This document shows, piece by piece, positions 48,693 through 60,010 of a stretch of DNA of 64,000 nucleotides. This stretch comes from Brachionus plicatilis. Taxonomy: Eukaryota > Rotifera > Eurotatoria > Ploima > Brachionidae. Numbering within the stretch: the stretch's first letter is position 1; each line of letters opens with the position of its first letter. The notes beneath the pieces were generated by a model. That model saw nothing but the letters and a program-made list of their open reading frames with translations. It had not been told where the DNA came from and did no database searches. The DNA is taken from NCBI GenBank assembly GCA_010279815.1, contig QEOQ01000204.1, positions 1,489,561-1,553,560 on the forward strand, written 5' to 3'. A program made the position numbers and the translations under genes.

Positions 48693-49481
48693 ACTAGAAG
48701 TTATAATATTTTTGGATAATTCAATTTTTTTGTCTAAATGTACATGTTTTAAATGATTTTTTTAATGATTTTGAATAAAAATGGGCTCTAGGACTCCCAT
48801 TTATTTATTTTAACAAATTATAGAATAAATTTATTGTGAAAATATCCTACTTTTATTAAAATGCATTAGTAATTTAGGAGTTGATGCATTAGTAAATTAA
48901 TAAGAATAAAATTTTTTTTTTAAACTATATGAAAATTTTAATCTAAAACAAAATATTAAAAAATTTAAATCATTTAAATTGTTGACAGATGCATACATCT
49001 TAGATTTGGGCATATCTTAGTTTAACTCGTTTAATCATTATTAGCGAAAATTAAAAATGCATATTTGTAAATTTGATAATTTCAAAAAAATTATGACCCA
49101 TATTAACTGGATTCATCAAATTTTTTATTTAATTAAGTTTATAATAAACAAGAAAATTGAAGAAAGTAAGGCAAATTGATTAAATTTAATTTAAGTGATA
49201 AAAGAAGATTTTTTTATTTTTATTTTAAATTTCTATATAAATAAATTTTAAAATTTTTTTTAAATGGGTTAATATGGCTTTCTCAGATGAAAATCACATT
49301 GATTTCATTTTATTTTTTTTTAATTAAAAATGGAAAAAAAACTCTTTTGATTTAATTTTTAAATGCATCATGATAAAAATACGATATACATCTTTTTTTT
49401 AATCCTCATCATATTATCTATCAGAAAATATACTGAGCATAAAATAATAAATTTTTGTAAACTGAGAAATTTTTAAGTTAA
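48693..49481. other. Intergenic AT-rich DNA
   Basis: 3' flank of Cactin. No gene recognised. Confidence 0.45.
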
Positions 49482-49739
49482 ATGAAGGGGTCACTCTGTT
49501 CGCTCCAGTTGTTCAAAATAAGTTTACTTTCTTCAATATTATTTCTATCAAAAGCGCTGCAAAAATATGAAATCGATTCGAGCTCATTAAAGTTATATTT
49601 CTTTCTAATGAAAATTCTTATTATATTTTGCTGTAAAAAATTAATTTTTATTTTTAACTTTATTTTATATTAATATATTTTTTAAAAGATTTAAATGATA
49701 AGGATATGGAAGAGAAAGACAAAAAGGATGATAAAAAGA
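49482..49739 (+). CDS. Possible small secreted peptide gene
   Basis: The ATG at 49482 opens MKGSLCSLQLFKISLLSSIL, a fair signal peptide followed by KALQKYEIDSSSL. A GTTATA donor near 49592 can join in frame to an acceptor just after AAATGATAAG at about 49701, adding a short, very basic tail (KIWKRKTKRMIKRDKF) before a stop. The model gives about 52 residues with several dibasic sites. It rests only on open frame and splice-like sites in AT-rich DNA, so it may be spurious. Confidence 0.2.
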
Positions 49740-49781
49740 GACAAATTTTAGAAAATAAACATTGTTTAAAAATTAAAAATT

Positions 49782-50384
49782 GGGCCATTTCGATAATGTG
49801 ATCAAAAGTTCATAAAAAAATGTGATAAACAGTAATATGTCGGTTGGACGAACATTTTGATCCCAAAACCGCTAATCACAAAAAATTATTTTAAGATTAA
49901 AAAATTTTAAATTTATTTTCGTGATCGAAATATTTTTTAGTGATCAAAATTTATTATTAGGTAGAAATTAACTTGATAATGTAATGGACTAGGGTTTAGC
50001 CGGTCCAAAAGAAAATAAATAATAAAAAGAAAAAATAAGAAACGTTGATTAAAACAAAAACTTTTAATTTAAAAAAAACTCTTTCTCAAAGTATTTACTC
50101 ATGTTCCCAGCTAACTAAATTAGAACATTAAATCGCACGTTGAATCCAACGTTTCAGAGTTTGTCGGGGAATTGGTTTGTTACAATAAAGTATTTGATAG
50201 ATTTAAAAAAATTAAAAGTGTTTATTAACTTTTAAACATTTTTCATTTTTCATCAAAAGTATACAAATTGGGCTTGATAATGTATTCTCATTATAAGAAG
50301 TATATTTTGGATGCTCAAAAATTTTTTTTTATTTTTGAAGACTTTCTGGTTCTTGAAATTATCATCACATTATCAACATGACCC
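49782..50384. mobile_element. Non-autonomous DNA transposon with GGG-ended inverted repeats
   Basis: The left end GGGCCATTTCGATAATGTGA and the right end, read inward, GGGTCATGTTGATAATGTGA match at 17 of 20 bases and continue weakly. The TTGATAATGT motif recurs inside near 49973 and 50274, as subterminal repeats do. Flanks TAAAAATT and AAACAATT could be a decayed 8-base duplication. There is no coding content. The GGG tips recall the Merlin-like element at 41.4 kb, but the sequences differ. Confidence 0.65.
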
Positions 50385-50498
50385 AAACAATTTATTAGGT
50401 ATTCATATTGGGTATTTTTTTTGAGAGACAAAATTTTCAAAGTCCTTCAAAAGTATTATCACCTTAATTTATTTTAGCAGTAGAAGTGTTAAAATATT

Positions 50499-50708
50499 CT
50501 ACTTCACAGTAAAAGCACTGTGAAAGCGTCTTTCAACGCTTTTGTAGACTCTTTCGACTGCGAGTCCAAACACTTCTTTGAAACTTACCATCACTGCTCC
50601 CCTCGATAGTTCGTTCCAATGGTTTACGACTCTGTTTGTGAGAAAATTAAAACGGAAAGGGCTTCTTTTGATCAACTCTCTTTGAAATCTTTTTACGTGA
50701 CCTCGCAT
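50499..50708 (-). pseudogene. LINE reverse-transcriptase ORF, 3'-terminal fragment
   Basis: The minus-strand frame reads RGHVKRFQRELIKRSPFRFN and then FLTNRVVNHWNELSRGAVM. The F-x-NRVVNxWN-x-L signature is that of the extreme C terminus of non-LTR retrotransposon polymerase proteins (jockey/CR1-like). All catalytic domains are absent, as expected for a fragment. Confidence 0.8.
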
Positions 50709-50741
50709 TTTAGTTACTTTTATTTTTTTTTAATCTTTATG

Positions 50742-51080
50742 TTTTTGTGAAATTCAGTACAAAAAATAAAAATGATCACAAAAAGATGATAAAAAATTGA
50801 ATAACTTTTTTTCTAAAAGCTAAAAACTAGTTCTGCAAATGCAACATGCTGCAATTTACATAGTTGCATCAACTACCAAAGTCTGGTAAACTCTGCAAAT
50901 TTAGCAGAAAATTACATTTCAATATATCCGAGCAAAATGCATTTTTCAGAGATTTTGCACATTATTGGCACAATTTACATAGTTGCACCATGTTGCATTC
51001 ACAGAGCTAATTTTTAACTTTTAGAAAACTAATCTTTCTAATTTTGTTCTGTTTTTTTGTACTGAACTTCACCAAAACCA
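50742..51080. mobile_element. MITE-like element with ~115-base inverted arms
   Basis: The left arm begins TTTTTGTGAAATTCAGTACA; the right arm, read inward from 51080, begins TGGTTTTGGTGAAGTTCAGT. Both run through TTCTAAAAG, TTCTG/CTCTG and AAATGCAACATG-type blocks, so the whole element folds back on itself. A partial copy lies at 11741-11959. The right end is under 70 bases upstream of the SRR1-like start codon, so it may form part of that gene's promoter or 5' UTR. Confidence 0.78.
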
Positions 51081-51146
51081 TCTTTGCCATTGGATTTAAT
51101 CTTACAAGATGTATTTTTTATTTGATTTTTATAAAAAAAGAAAAAA

Positions 51147-52025
51147 ATGTCTGAAGCCAACGATGGATTTATTTTGGTCAAGTCAAAAAAAAAACAAAAT
51201 AAAGACAAAATTTTTACTAAATCATATCTACCAGATGCAAATGAGAATTTTCCACTTGATCAAGCCGAGATTGATGAATTAATTGCAAAAATAAACAAGT
51301 TAAAAGATCAGCTTAATTCGCATGACCAAGAATTGTACTCTTCGAAAATGCTTTTTCATTTAGGAAATATATTGAATAATTTTTATTCTGATTATTCAGT
51401 CAAATCAAAGAAAAAAATTGTTATTTTATGCTATGGCTTGGGAAGTTTTGATGACAGTGTGACCTCAAGATTCCAATTTGCCCTGTTTTTAATAATTATT
51501 GATTATTTTAAAGAAAAAATTGGTACCGAAATCGAAATTAAAGAAATTTATGATCCTTTGTTCAATTCAAAAGATAAATTTGTGCTGGAAAAAATACTAG
51601 ATTACAAATATTCTAATTCGAATACAAAATGTATACGAAAAGTCGAAACAAATTCGGAGAATTTAACTTTTGTTTTCATGCCTCATTGTCCCAAAGCTTT
51701 GTATAACAATTTTTTATTTTCCAACTGGACTAGCACTCGTCTAAAAAGTGTCTTAATAATGGGCAACAGTTTTAGATCTATACAATCGCTGAACAATGAT
51801 GAACATTTTGCCAAAAACTATTGCTTTTTGAATGAAAGTCTAAAGTTTCTAAAAGAGCAAAAAATGGAATCAAAATGTGACATGACAAATGCATTTTATG
51901 ATTTGAGCTTTATAATGTTCGAACCAAGCGAAACAGTAAAATTGGCAGTCAATTTTTATGATGAAAATTTTGATTTGACATCACTATTAGAGCCTGTTTA
52001 TGATCTGAATGAAGAAGTAATTTAG
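51147..52025 (+). CDS. SRRD: SRR1-like protein
   Basis: Single-exon frame of 292 residues. It starts MSEANDGFILVKSKKKQ. A coiled stretch follows (about 40-60), and then the SRR1 domain with its conserved landmarks: CYGLGSFDDSVTSRFQFALF (about 93-112), IYDPLFNSKDK, TFVFMPHCPKALYNNFLFSN and the closing VLIMGNSF. The family is named for a plant gene of phytochrome B and clock signalling; animal members (SRRD) are linked to circadian and heme-related regulation, with no proven biochemical activity. The length agrees with animal homologues. The gene is intronless here and directly follows a MITE. AATAAA occurs at 52027 and 52062. Confidence 0.92.
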   Translation: MSEANDGFILVKSKKKQNKDKIFTKSYLPDANENFPLDQAEIDELIAKINKLKDQLNSHDQELYSSKMLFHLGNILNNFYSDYSVKSKKKIVILCYGLGSFDDSVTSRFQFALFLIIIDYFKEKIGTEIEIKEIYDPLFNSKDKFVLEKILDYKYSNSNTKCIRKVETNSENLTFVFMPHCPKALYNNFLFSNWTSTRLKSVLIMGNSFRSIQSLNNDEHFAKNYCFLNESLKFLKEQKMESKCDMTNAFYDLSFIMFEPSETVKLAVNFYDENFDLTSLLEPVYDLNEEVI

Positions 52026-53558
52026 GAATAAATGATTTAAAAAATTTCTCTTTTTAAATTTAATAAAGAAAAAACTCTTAAGTTTTTTAACTTTTATCTT
52101 GCGATTAAAGAATAACTTTTATTATTCGTTGAAAAGATCTTATAAAAAAAATTTTTCTAGTGAAATTTTAAAAAGATCAGTTGTCTTTCCTTTCCTATAG
52201 AAAAAGGATGAGACAAGATAGTATAGGGAAAAAATATTTTAGATAAAAAAGGTGCAACAAAGTATGTTGCAGTATTTTTTAAAACATATTTTATTATCTT
52301 TAGTTTTAATTTATATAAAAAAAGGAAAAATTTTTGTTCAATTTATATTTCTATTTCATAATATCAAAGTCTGTAAAAAGAGCAGTTTTATAAAACTAGA
52401 GTAAGTTAGTCATCGTTTTCGAATGATATCTCAGCTATTTGATGATAAATCATATTAATGAGCACATATTCTGAAAGCTCATACTATAATTTAGAAGATT
52501 GTGAATTGAATGTGATATACAAAATTATGTTTTTATTCTAGTTAAACACAGGATAAATGTACTTTATTACAGTAAAATTGAACTTCGTTCTTGAAAATAT
52601 TCACTAATCCGCCAAATTTTATTAACGATTGTGAAATTAGAAAATTCTGAACAAAATATTAAACATATTAAATATTTAGAAATTTTTGAAAGAGAAAATA
52701 GAACATATTTAAGTATATTTAATTAAATATTTTGTGACAAATGTAAAAAAAATTTCAAAAGTTAATTATTAATTCAATAGCTAACTATCAAAATCAAGAA
52801 AATCAAACAATCAAGTAAAAATTTTAATATAATAATTTTTAAAAACTAAATGAAACATGATTAAATTCAAAGTTTCTAAAATTTATCCTCCAAACCTAAC
52901 AGCCTGGTAAAGTGGTGCATACAATACATTCATTAAATGGTTTTGTTTTTGCTTTTATATTTTTTTTTCGAATATGTAAAAAATGGGCGTAAACTTCACA
53001 TGATGACATGCTGAAACTCTTTTTGATTGAATATCGAGGCTTTAGAAAATTTCTAAAAATTATTTTTTTAGGTAAAATCGATTTTTTTAATTCATTTATT
53101 CATAAGAAAAATACACATTTATATTTTTTTAAATTTAGATGCAAAAAATAAATTTTTTAAAATGTTAACGTTGAACTAAAGAATATAATTTCGAATTTTA
53201 AAGTGCCATTCTTAAAAAAAAATACATTGCGAATTTATCAATTTTTTTAAATAAATTTTTAATGCAACTTTCTTAATCTAGGCATTAATATTATCATTTA
53301 AATCTTATTTGGCAAACAAAAATATTGAAAAAAAATAGTAAATAAACGTCTTACGGATAAAAGAACAACCCTTTGAATTTACTTAAATTTTAACAATGAA
53401 AACACCAAAACCAGTGAAAACTTAAAAAAAAACAAATGTTTTAGGGTAAATAAGTTGTTATCATTAATTTTTAATAATATTGTTTTGAAAATTGAAAAAA
53501 AAATTCTAGTATAAATTAAGGTTATTTGGAAACAATCCAGTCTCACAATTTGATAGAA
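52026..53558. other. Intergenic AT-rich DNA
   Basis: 1.5 kb with no gene or repeat supported. Confidence 0.45.
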
Positions 53559-54529
53559 ATGAAAAAACTCTTTTTTAGCTCTATTTTATTTTTTTTATTC
53601 TTAATTTTCGATTCTCTTGAGAAAAATGTAAAATGCAGTTTTAAATTGATCGTAAAAAAGAATGTTCCATTTGCAAATTACAGTTTAGTTCCTAGAACAA
53701 AAATTCTTGCCATGACCAAAACCATTTGTCTATTTCAATGCATGAAAAATGAATATTGTTCATTAGCGATTTACAATAAAGGATATTGTAGTTTGCATAC
53801 AGAATTTGCTCTTACAAGATTGAAAAACGATGACTTAAATGTGGTCTTCGAAAAAAAAAATATTAATGAGTAAATAAATCGAATGGAAGTTTCTTTTGTC
53901 ACTTTTAAACAAAAAATTTTTTTTTAAAGTTTTTGTGCAAGCTTTCCATGCAAAAACAATGGAACTTGTTTAAGCAGACATGATAGATATGAATGCTTTT
54001 GTTCAATAGGTTATTTTGGATCTAGGTATTTTTCAAGTAAAATTTAATTATTAATTAATTTAATTTAATTTTTAAATTTAGCTACAACAAGAAAATAAGT
54101 GATTATAACTGTTCTATTAATTATTTCAGATTGGATGAAACACAATCTTGTATACCATGTAGATCTTACTTTAATTCCTATGATCAATATCCTTTCAATT
54201 GTTATCACTTTCATACAAGTCTTAATTTTGAGTCTGCTAAAGCGTTTTGTGAAACCTTGAATTCGACTTTATGGGCACCAAAGAGCTATTCGGAAAGAAG
54301 CATTAGTAACACAGACTATTCATGGGTTAACTCAATAATTAGCTATGTTGGAGAACCATTTGTCTGGCCGGATGGTTCAAGAGTTCATGGTTTCGAAGCC
54401 GGCGAACCAAAAAACTATCTAGGGGACGATTATCTTTTATATGAGAACGTATTAGAAATGCAAACACACCCTAAGTTAAATGATATTCGTAAAAACCGAA
54501 CTCGTAGAACTGTTTGTCAACAAAATTAG
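53559..54529 (+). CDS. Secreted PAN-like/EGF/C-type lectin protein
   Basis: Exons 53559-53869, 53930-54025 and 54082-54529 give 284 residues in frame. The ATG at 53559 begins a signal peptide (MKKLFFSSILFFLFLIFDSL). The first exon carries a small PAN/Apple-like module with CLFQCMKNEYCSLAIYN and CSLH. The second exon is a clean EGF domain (CASFPCKNNGTCLSRHDRYE, then CFCSIGYFG). The third exon is a C-type lectin-like domain: CYHFHTSLNFESAKAFCETL, then SWVNSI, FVWPDGS and a final TVCQQN. One domain per exon suggests exon shuffling. The canonical EPN/WND calcium-sugar motifs are not clear, so sugar binding is uncertain. The protein is probably extracellular, in adhesion, immunity or mucus. No transmembrane segment is seen after the signal peptide. 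Confidence 0.82.
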
Positions 54530-54666
54530 AACAATCTTGAGTATTTAAATATTCTTTTCTAAAAAAACTTATAAATTTTTTTAAAAATTGTTTTTTAAAA
54601 AATAGATTTTAAATATTTTTATAATAATCAATAGCATTTTCTTTTTTTTTTTTGAAACTTTAAAAT

Positions 54667-54715
54667 TTACTTTTCTTAAAAAGGAGGTTAATTCAATTGA
54701 TAAATAAATAAATTT
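54667..54715 (+). repeat. Dispersed repeat tail ending in (AAAT)n, copy 2
   Basis: Same block as 6466-6520: CTTAAA, then AAGGAGGTTAATTCAATT and (TAAA)n. It begins about 140 bases after the lectin gene stop. It is read as the 3' end of a non-LTR element. Confidence 0.55.
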
Positions 54716-56995
54716 ATTGATAAAGTAAAAACCAAAAATTGAAATCTTAAATTATCAATGCTATTTAAAAAGAGAGAAAAATTTTCTTTTAAAAAAATCT
54801 GTGTGTAAAAATCTTCTTTTGAAAATTTTGGGTGGCAAAAATCATTGAGTTAATCATTTAAAATTAAAATAAAACAATTTTGGTTTTATTTATTTTTTTA
54901 ATTTAGAAGTAAAATATTTATCTTCAAGTCCCATTCCACTTTCGTTACTAATAAAAATAAATAAAATTAATACATGAATAAATTATATTCCATAAAATTA
55001 AAAGATCCCAATTTAAAATATTTATTTTTCTAACGAAAAATAGGACTACCACTGATCAAACAGTCATCTAATATGTTCCAAGAAGCGTATAAATAGTAGT
55101 TTTAGACCAAAAATTTAACTAATGCAAATCTATCATTTAATTCTATCATTTGAACATTCATGATTTTGTTTAGATCACAAAATTGTATCATTTTAATGAC
55201 TAACATAATCGAATATTAAGATAATATATAAAGATTGGTGCATAAAATTTTTTTTTAATTATGAATTCAAATAGTGAATATCAAAAATAAAAAATTTATT
55301 AGTTAAATAAAACATGTTTTGGTAATCTATTAAATCAAAAAGGATATTGGCTTGTTTTGAGTTTGACAATTCTTCAACCAGAATTGATCTCGATTGTAAT
55401 TCAATTGAAGTGGTGACAACATAAACAGTTTTATTCTACCAAACGATCATAAATATAAAATCAAATAGATATTTGAAAAATGTTCAAATAATTTGTAAAC
55501 AAAGATTCATCACAAATTGGACATAAAAGCCTTGGTAAAATTTTTGACTTGTCTCAAAAATATAAATAAATAAAAAAAGGAAAAATTTAAAAAATATAAA
55601 TTTTATTAAAAAGAAAATAGCGAAATTATAAATTGGAAAAAAAATCCACTTGTTCTTTGAATTGTTTAAAATAGCTGGGATTCAAAAAAATTATTCATTT
55701 GGACTTATAGAAAATTAAGGTGTATTTTAGGTTTTGTGAAATTATTAAAAAAAACTATACAAATAGGTAAAAAATCTTAAATATTAAATTCTAAAATTGC
55801 ATCAATCGTAAATTGAGATTTTAAATATTTTCCTAAGAACTTTTTACTTTTTCAAACAAGTCAAAATCAGATTTTGGAGTCAACTTCATTTTTTGATCAT
55901 ATGATCACATATTTTGTGATCACGAGTGATCAAAGTCAAAACTTTCACCGTTTTGATGTTCAAACATTTTTGGTCAAAATAATAAAATTAAAATAAAAAA
56001 ATGCAGTGTGATCATTTAAAAAACTATGTGAGCATTTATTAAATAAAATAATTTCTATTTAAATTAATTACCTTTATTTTATTTCAACAAAAAAATTTTT
56101 TTTTAAATAAAAAGAATGAAGAATTCATATAGCCTAGTTGTTTAATATTTTTGTATTTTAGTAACACAATTATTGGGTGGTGATTACTTTATATATAATC
56201 AGACACATAAAACGCGATGAATTTACTTGAGAGTGCACCGGAAGCTATTGTTAGATCAAGTTTTGTCTTGTAGTCAGGTCCATGTAGGGGCTTGTAGGTT
56301 GCTTGTCGTTTAGCAGGCTAAAGTAGTACTGGGGTAGCATTTGTTCAATTTGCATACTTTTTTTATTCACCTTTTTATTAAACCAAAGACTATTGTGAGC
56401 ATTTAGATCACCAACTAACTAACATCTTTAGGATCAATTAAATTTCTACTTAATAAAATTAAGAGACTTTTTAATTTTTAAAAGCTTGGTGATTATTTTT
56501 TAAATTTGTGTTCTACAGTAAGTTTTTGTAATCAAGCATTTAAATTTTTTATCAAAAATCTAAATTTGTGATCAGCAAGCTGAATTTGTGATCATTTATT
56601 TTTTAAAGTTTGTGTAGATTTTTTTTTCATTAAAACCTTTCTCAAAGATTGCTAATACCGGAATAAAAAATAAAATTATTTGATTTAAAATTAAATTTGA
56701 TCAGCTAGACAAAAAAATTCCAAAACCTACAGGATTTAAATAACAAGTGTCATTTTATTTTATTTTTTTGACTTGAGTAGGGGTTTTAAGAAAATTATAT
56801 AAAAAATAATATAGTTAATTTTTATTTTTGGATTGCTATTAACAGCCTTTTACCGCGAATAATTTAACAAAGATTTTGATGAAATTAAAAATTAAATTAT
56901 ATTTTTTTTAAATTAGATATTCGAATTTATTTTTAAAAAAAGTCAACTTTTTAAAAATTAAATTTTACCTAAAATTTGTTTTTTGTGAAAAATAA
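54716..56995. other. Intergenic DNA with GATCAC-motif clusters
   Basis: No gene recognised. TGATCA/GTGATCAC motifs cluster at 55896-55930 and again at 56400-56600, on either side of a GC-richer core (56220-56345). This arrangement suggests an old DNA transposon with subterminal repeats, but end-to-end inverted termini could not be aligned. Confidence 0.4.
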
Positions 56996-57321
56996 GGTCG
57001 GTAAGAGTGTAGTCTGAATTGAGTTACGGCATTGTATTGCTACAAACCGTCTTGTTAATCGCACTGCAGTAGCCAGCCACGCCACATTCTCAACTAAAAT
57101 CCGTGTCCAAAGCATCATTCGTATTGATTAAATACAAAATCGTGTGCCTCTTACGAGAACACGGATCAAGTAATCCAAACATTGGAAATTTCTGTGCAAC
57201 GCCAGGACGTTTAAGCAGAACCCTTCTAGAGTCTTCTAGCGGCTTTTCACTCAGACCTTCCCAAGAATAAATAAGTGATCAGACACTTTTTGTGCATCCT
57301 ATAACAAGCATCCTACCGACC
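56996..57321. mobile_element. Harbinger-like MITE with TAA duplication
   Basis: The 326-base block is much richer in G+C than its surroundings. It starts GGTCGGTAAGAG and ends in CATCCTACCGACC, inverted tips matching at 10 of 12 bases (first eight perfect). It is flanked by TAA on both sides (56993-56995, 57322-57324), the 3-base target typical of PIF/Harbinger. The inside has stretches open on the plus strand but with stops, and no identifiable transposase. It lies about 240 bases upstream of the WARS start. Confidence 0.65.
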
Positions 57322-57561
57322 TAATCAAAAAGAACCCCACAATCTTATTTTATACTTTAAAAAACTCAAATAATTTAGCATTTGGTATTTTTTGTTAACA
57401 AAGAGATGGCGCATTTAAAATTTTCTCAAACCCACGTTGAAATAATTTTGAAATATTTGAAATTTTAATTTGGAAAAAAAAAAAAAAAAACATATTTAAT
57501 TGACTTGCATATAGAAACCAAGTAAAGAACTTAGTAGACAAAATTTTTTAGGTAAAATAAA

Positions 57562-58858
57562 ATGAGTGTTGAAGGGGTTGAACAAGCAGTTCAAGATCTT
57601 AAGGTAGAGGAAAAAAATGCCGAAGAGCAAGAAGATTTTGTTGATCCATGGAATGTGACTTCTTCATCGGAAACAGGCATCAACTATGAAAAATTAATAG
57701 TCAAATTTGGCTCATCGAAAATTGACCAAGAAATCATAAGTCGAATGGAGTCGATCATAAATCAGCCAGTGCATTTTTTTCTAAGACGCGGTATTTTCTT
57801 TTCGCATCGCGACATGCACACCATTTTGACTTTGTATGAGCAAAAGAAGCCTTTTTTCTTGTACACTGGTCGTGGTCCTTCCTCGGAAGCCATGCATTTG
57901 GGACATTTGATTCCGTTTGTGTTCACCAAGTGGCTGCAAGATGTTTTCAATGTGCCATTGGTAATTCAGATGACAGATGATGAGAAGTTTTTATGGAAAG
58001 ACTTGACACTTGAAGAAGCAAATCGCTTGGCTTACGAAAATGCCAAAGACATAATTGCTTGTGGCTTTGACCAGGAAAAGACTTTTTTATTTAACAACTT
58101 GGATTTCATGGGTCAGTGTCCTAGCTTTTACAAAAATATTTGCCGAGTGCACAAATGTGTTAATGTCAACCAGGTTAAGAACATTTTTGGATTTACTGAT
58201 GCGGATTGCATTGGCAAGATTGGCTTTCCGGCAGTTCAAGCTGCGCCTAGTTTTAGTTCATCATTTCCGTTCATATTCAATGACCGGAAGGACATACCAT
58301 GCTTGATTCCTTGTGCCATTGACCAAGTAAAATTAGATTTTATAAAATTTAAGACAAGTTTGATTGTTTGGATGTAAGGACCCGTATTTTAGGATGACTA
58401 GGGATGTGGCACCGAGACTGGGCTTTCAAAAACCCGCTCTAATTCACTCGGTCTTTTTTCCGGCTTTGCAGGGTGCCAAATCAAAAATGAGTGCTTCGGA
58501 TGTCAATTCCTCCATTTTTTTGACTGATACGCCCAAGCAAATTAAGGACAAAATTAACAAGTACGCATTCAGTGGAGGTGGTCAAACTGTCGAGGAACAC
58601 CGGGCTAAAGGAGGAAATTGTGATGTGGATGTTTCATTCCAGTATTTAAAATTTTTCATGGACAATGATGAGCGTTTGGAGGAAATTAGAAGGACTTATT
58701 CAAGTGGTGAATTGTTGACTGGTTTTTTAAAAAAAGAATTGATTGAAGTATTACAAAAATTGGTCGCTGAACACCAGCAAAAACGCAGCCAAGTTACTGA
58801 TGAAGTCGTTAGACAATTTATGCAACCCAGAAAATTAAAATTCGCGTTTTCTTCATAA
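57562..58858 (+). CDS. WARS1: Cytosolic tryptophanyl-tRNA synthetase
   Basis: Charges tRNA-Trp with tryptophan. Exons 57562-58326 and 58379-58858 flank a 52-base intron and give 414 residues. The class I catalytic core is intact: the HIGH-type motif [12 protein letters not shown] (106-117), the substrate region [32 protein letters not shown] across the splice junction, and the KMSAS loop at 291-295. The C-terminal anticodon-binding part ends [10 protein letters not shown], as in other eukaryotic WARS. The human enzyme is 471 residues with an N-terminal WHEP domain; here only about 40 acidic residues precede the core, so WHEP is absent, as in the shorter mini-TrpRS form. A TTTTTTTAG acceptor-like sequence 12 bases before the ATG (near 57552) could mark a 5' UTR intron or a spliced-leader site. 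AATAAA is at 58885. Confidence 0.96.
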
Positions 58859-59889
58859 TTTTGATTTATTGTTATCTTATTTAAAATAAAATTATTTATC
58901 AGTTACAAGTAAAAGTTTAATTAAATATACAAAGTCTTGTTCACAGTATTTCACTTAATTATTACTGATCTAAAATTAAAAAATCTTAAATAAATTTTTT
59001 TTATAAAAATATTAAAAAAAATAACGATACAGTAGTAATTTGATAAAGGATTGAATTTGAAAAATTCTGCAATAATTCTCGTAGATTACCGTAAATCTTA
59101 AACAAAATAAACACGAATCTATTTAGGATTTTACGTTAATTTACATGAATTATCGTAAAATTTTGCCAAATTAAGGAAATTAACGTAAAATATGGTAAAA
59201 TAAAAATAATACCAAAATTTTTTGAACAAATCATTTCTCTATTTTATATTGGAAAATTTAGATTTTTAAAATTTTTTAAATTAAATGAAAATCAATAAAA
59301 GAAAAATTTGATTTTTTTTCTAAATTTTAGTAAAAACAAATTCATATTCTAGTAATAAATGTACGAATTGGTTTAATCAAGTTAAATTTTTTTTATTAAC
59401 AACAAACTCAGAAAATAACTGAAATCTGAAAACAAAAATAAAAAAAAAATACACGGTCTCACAAAATTTAATTGATATATTTATTTTTCATTTCGATGAA
59501 AAAATTTAAAAGAAATAAAAAAAATTCAAAACGATAAAAATATCTAATTTTTTTATCCATTTTTTAATTTTAATTTTTGAATTTTTTTAAAATTTGTACA
59601 TTTTTCAAAAAAAAAATCAAAAATTGACATTTATTTCATTAATTTTCGTAATTTGAAAAATTTTACAACAGTTCATGTAAATTACCGTAAATTTGTAAAT
59701 TTTTCATTTAGGATTTTAAAATTTTGTCAAATCAAGGAATGTGGTAAAATTCTTGTTTCAAGTCTCTATTTAATAAGCTACAGTAAGCAACCTGCAGAGA
59801 ATGACTTGATGAAGCTAAGGTAACTGTCCGGTTTTAAATGCCCTAATATTTTAGTTTAGTTATTTTTAAATAACTTTACTGTTATTTCT
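58859..59889. other. Intergenic DNA with ancient direct repeats
   Basis: 3' flank of WARS. Two related stretches, about 59050-59215 and 59640-59760, share GATTACCGTAAAT, TTTAGGATTTTA, AATTTTG(C/T)CAAAT and GGTAAAAT blocks in the same order, which suggests an old direct duplication or two ends of one element. No gene seen. Confidence 0.5.
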
Positions 59890-60010
59890 TAAAACTTTTT
59901 TTAGATGACACGTTTATTATTTCATCAGGTAGCTCATTCTAGCTATTCACACCAACAGACTCAAGTCGAAAGCAATCATACTGGTTTGTTCCAAATTTCG
60001 GACAACACTA
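59890..60010 (-). pseudogene. Decayed LINE reverse-transcriptase tail
   Basis: On the minus strand one frame reads VGVNS, stop, NELPDEIINVSSKKSFK, which is the VNxWNxLPxEIVNxxSxxxFK signature of non-LTR retrotransposon C termini with the Trp codon changed to TAG. Upstream FRLESVG is also in that frame. It is older than the copy at 50.5 kb, and the rest of the element is not recognisable. Confidence 0.65.
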
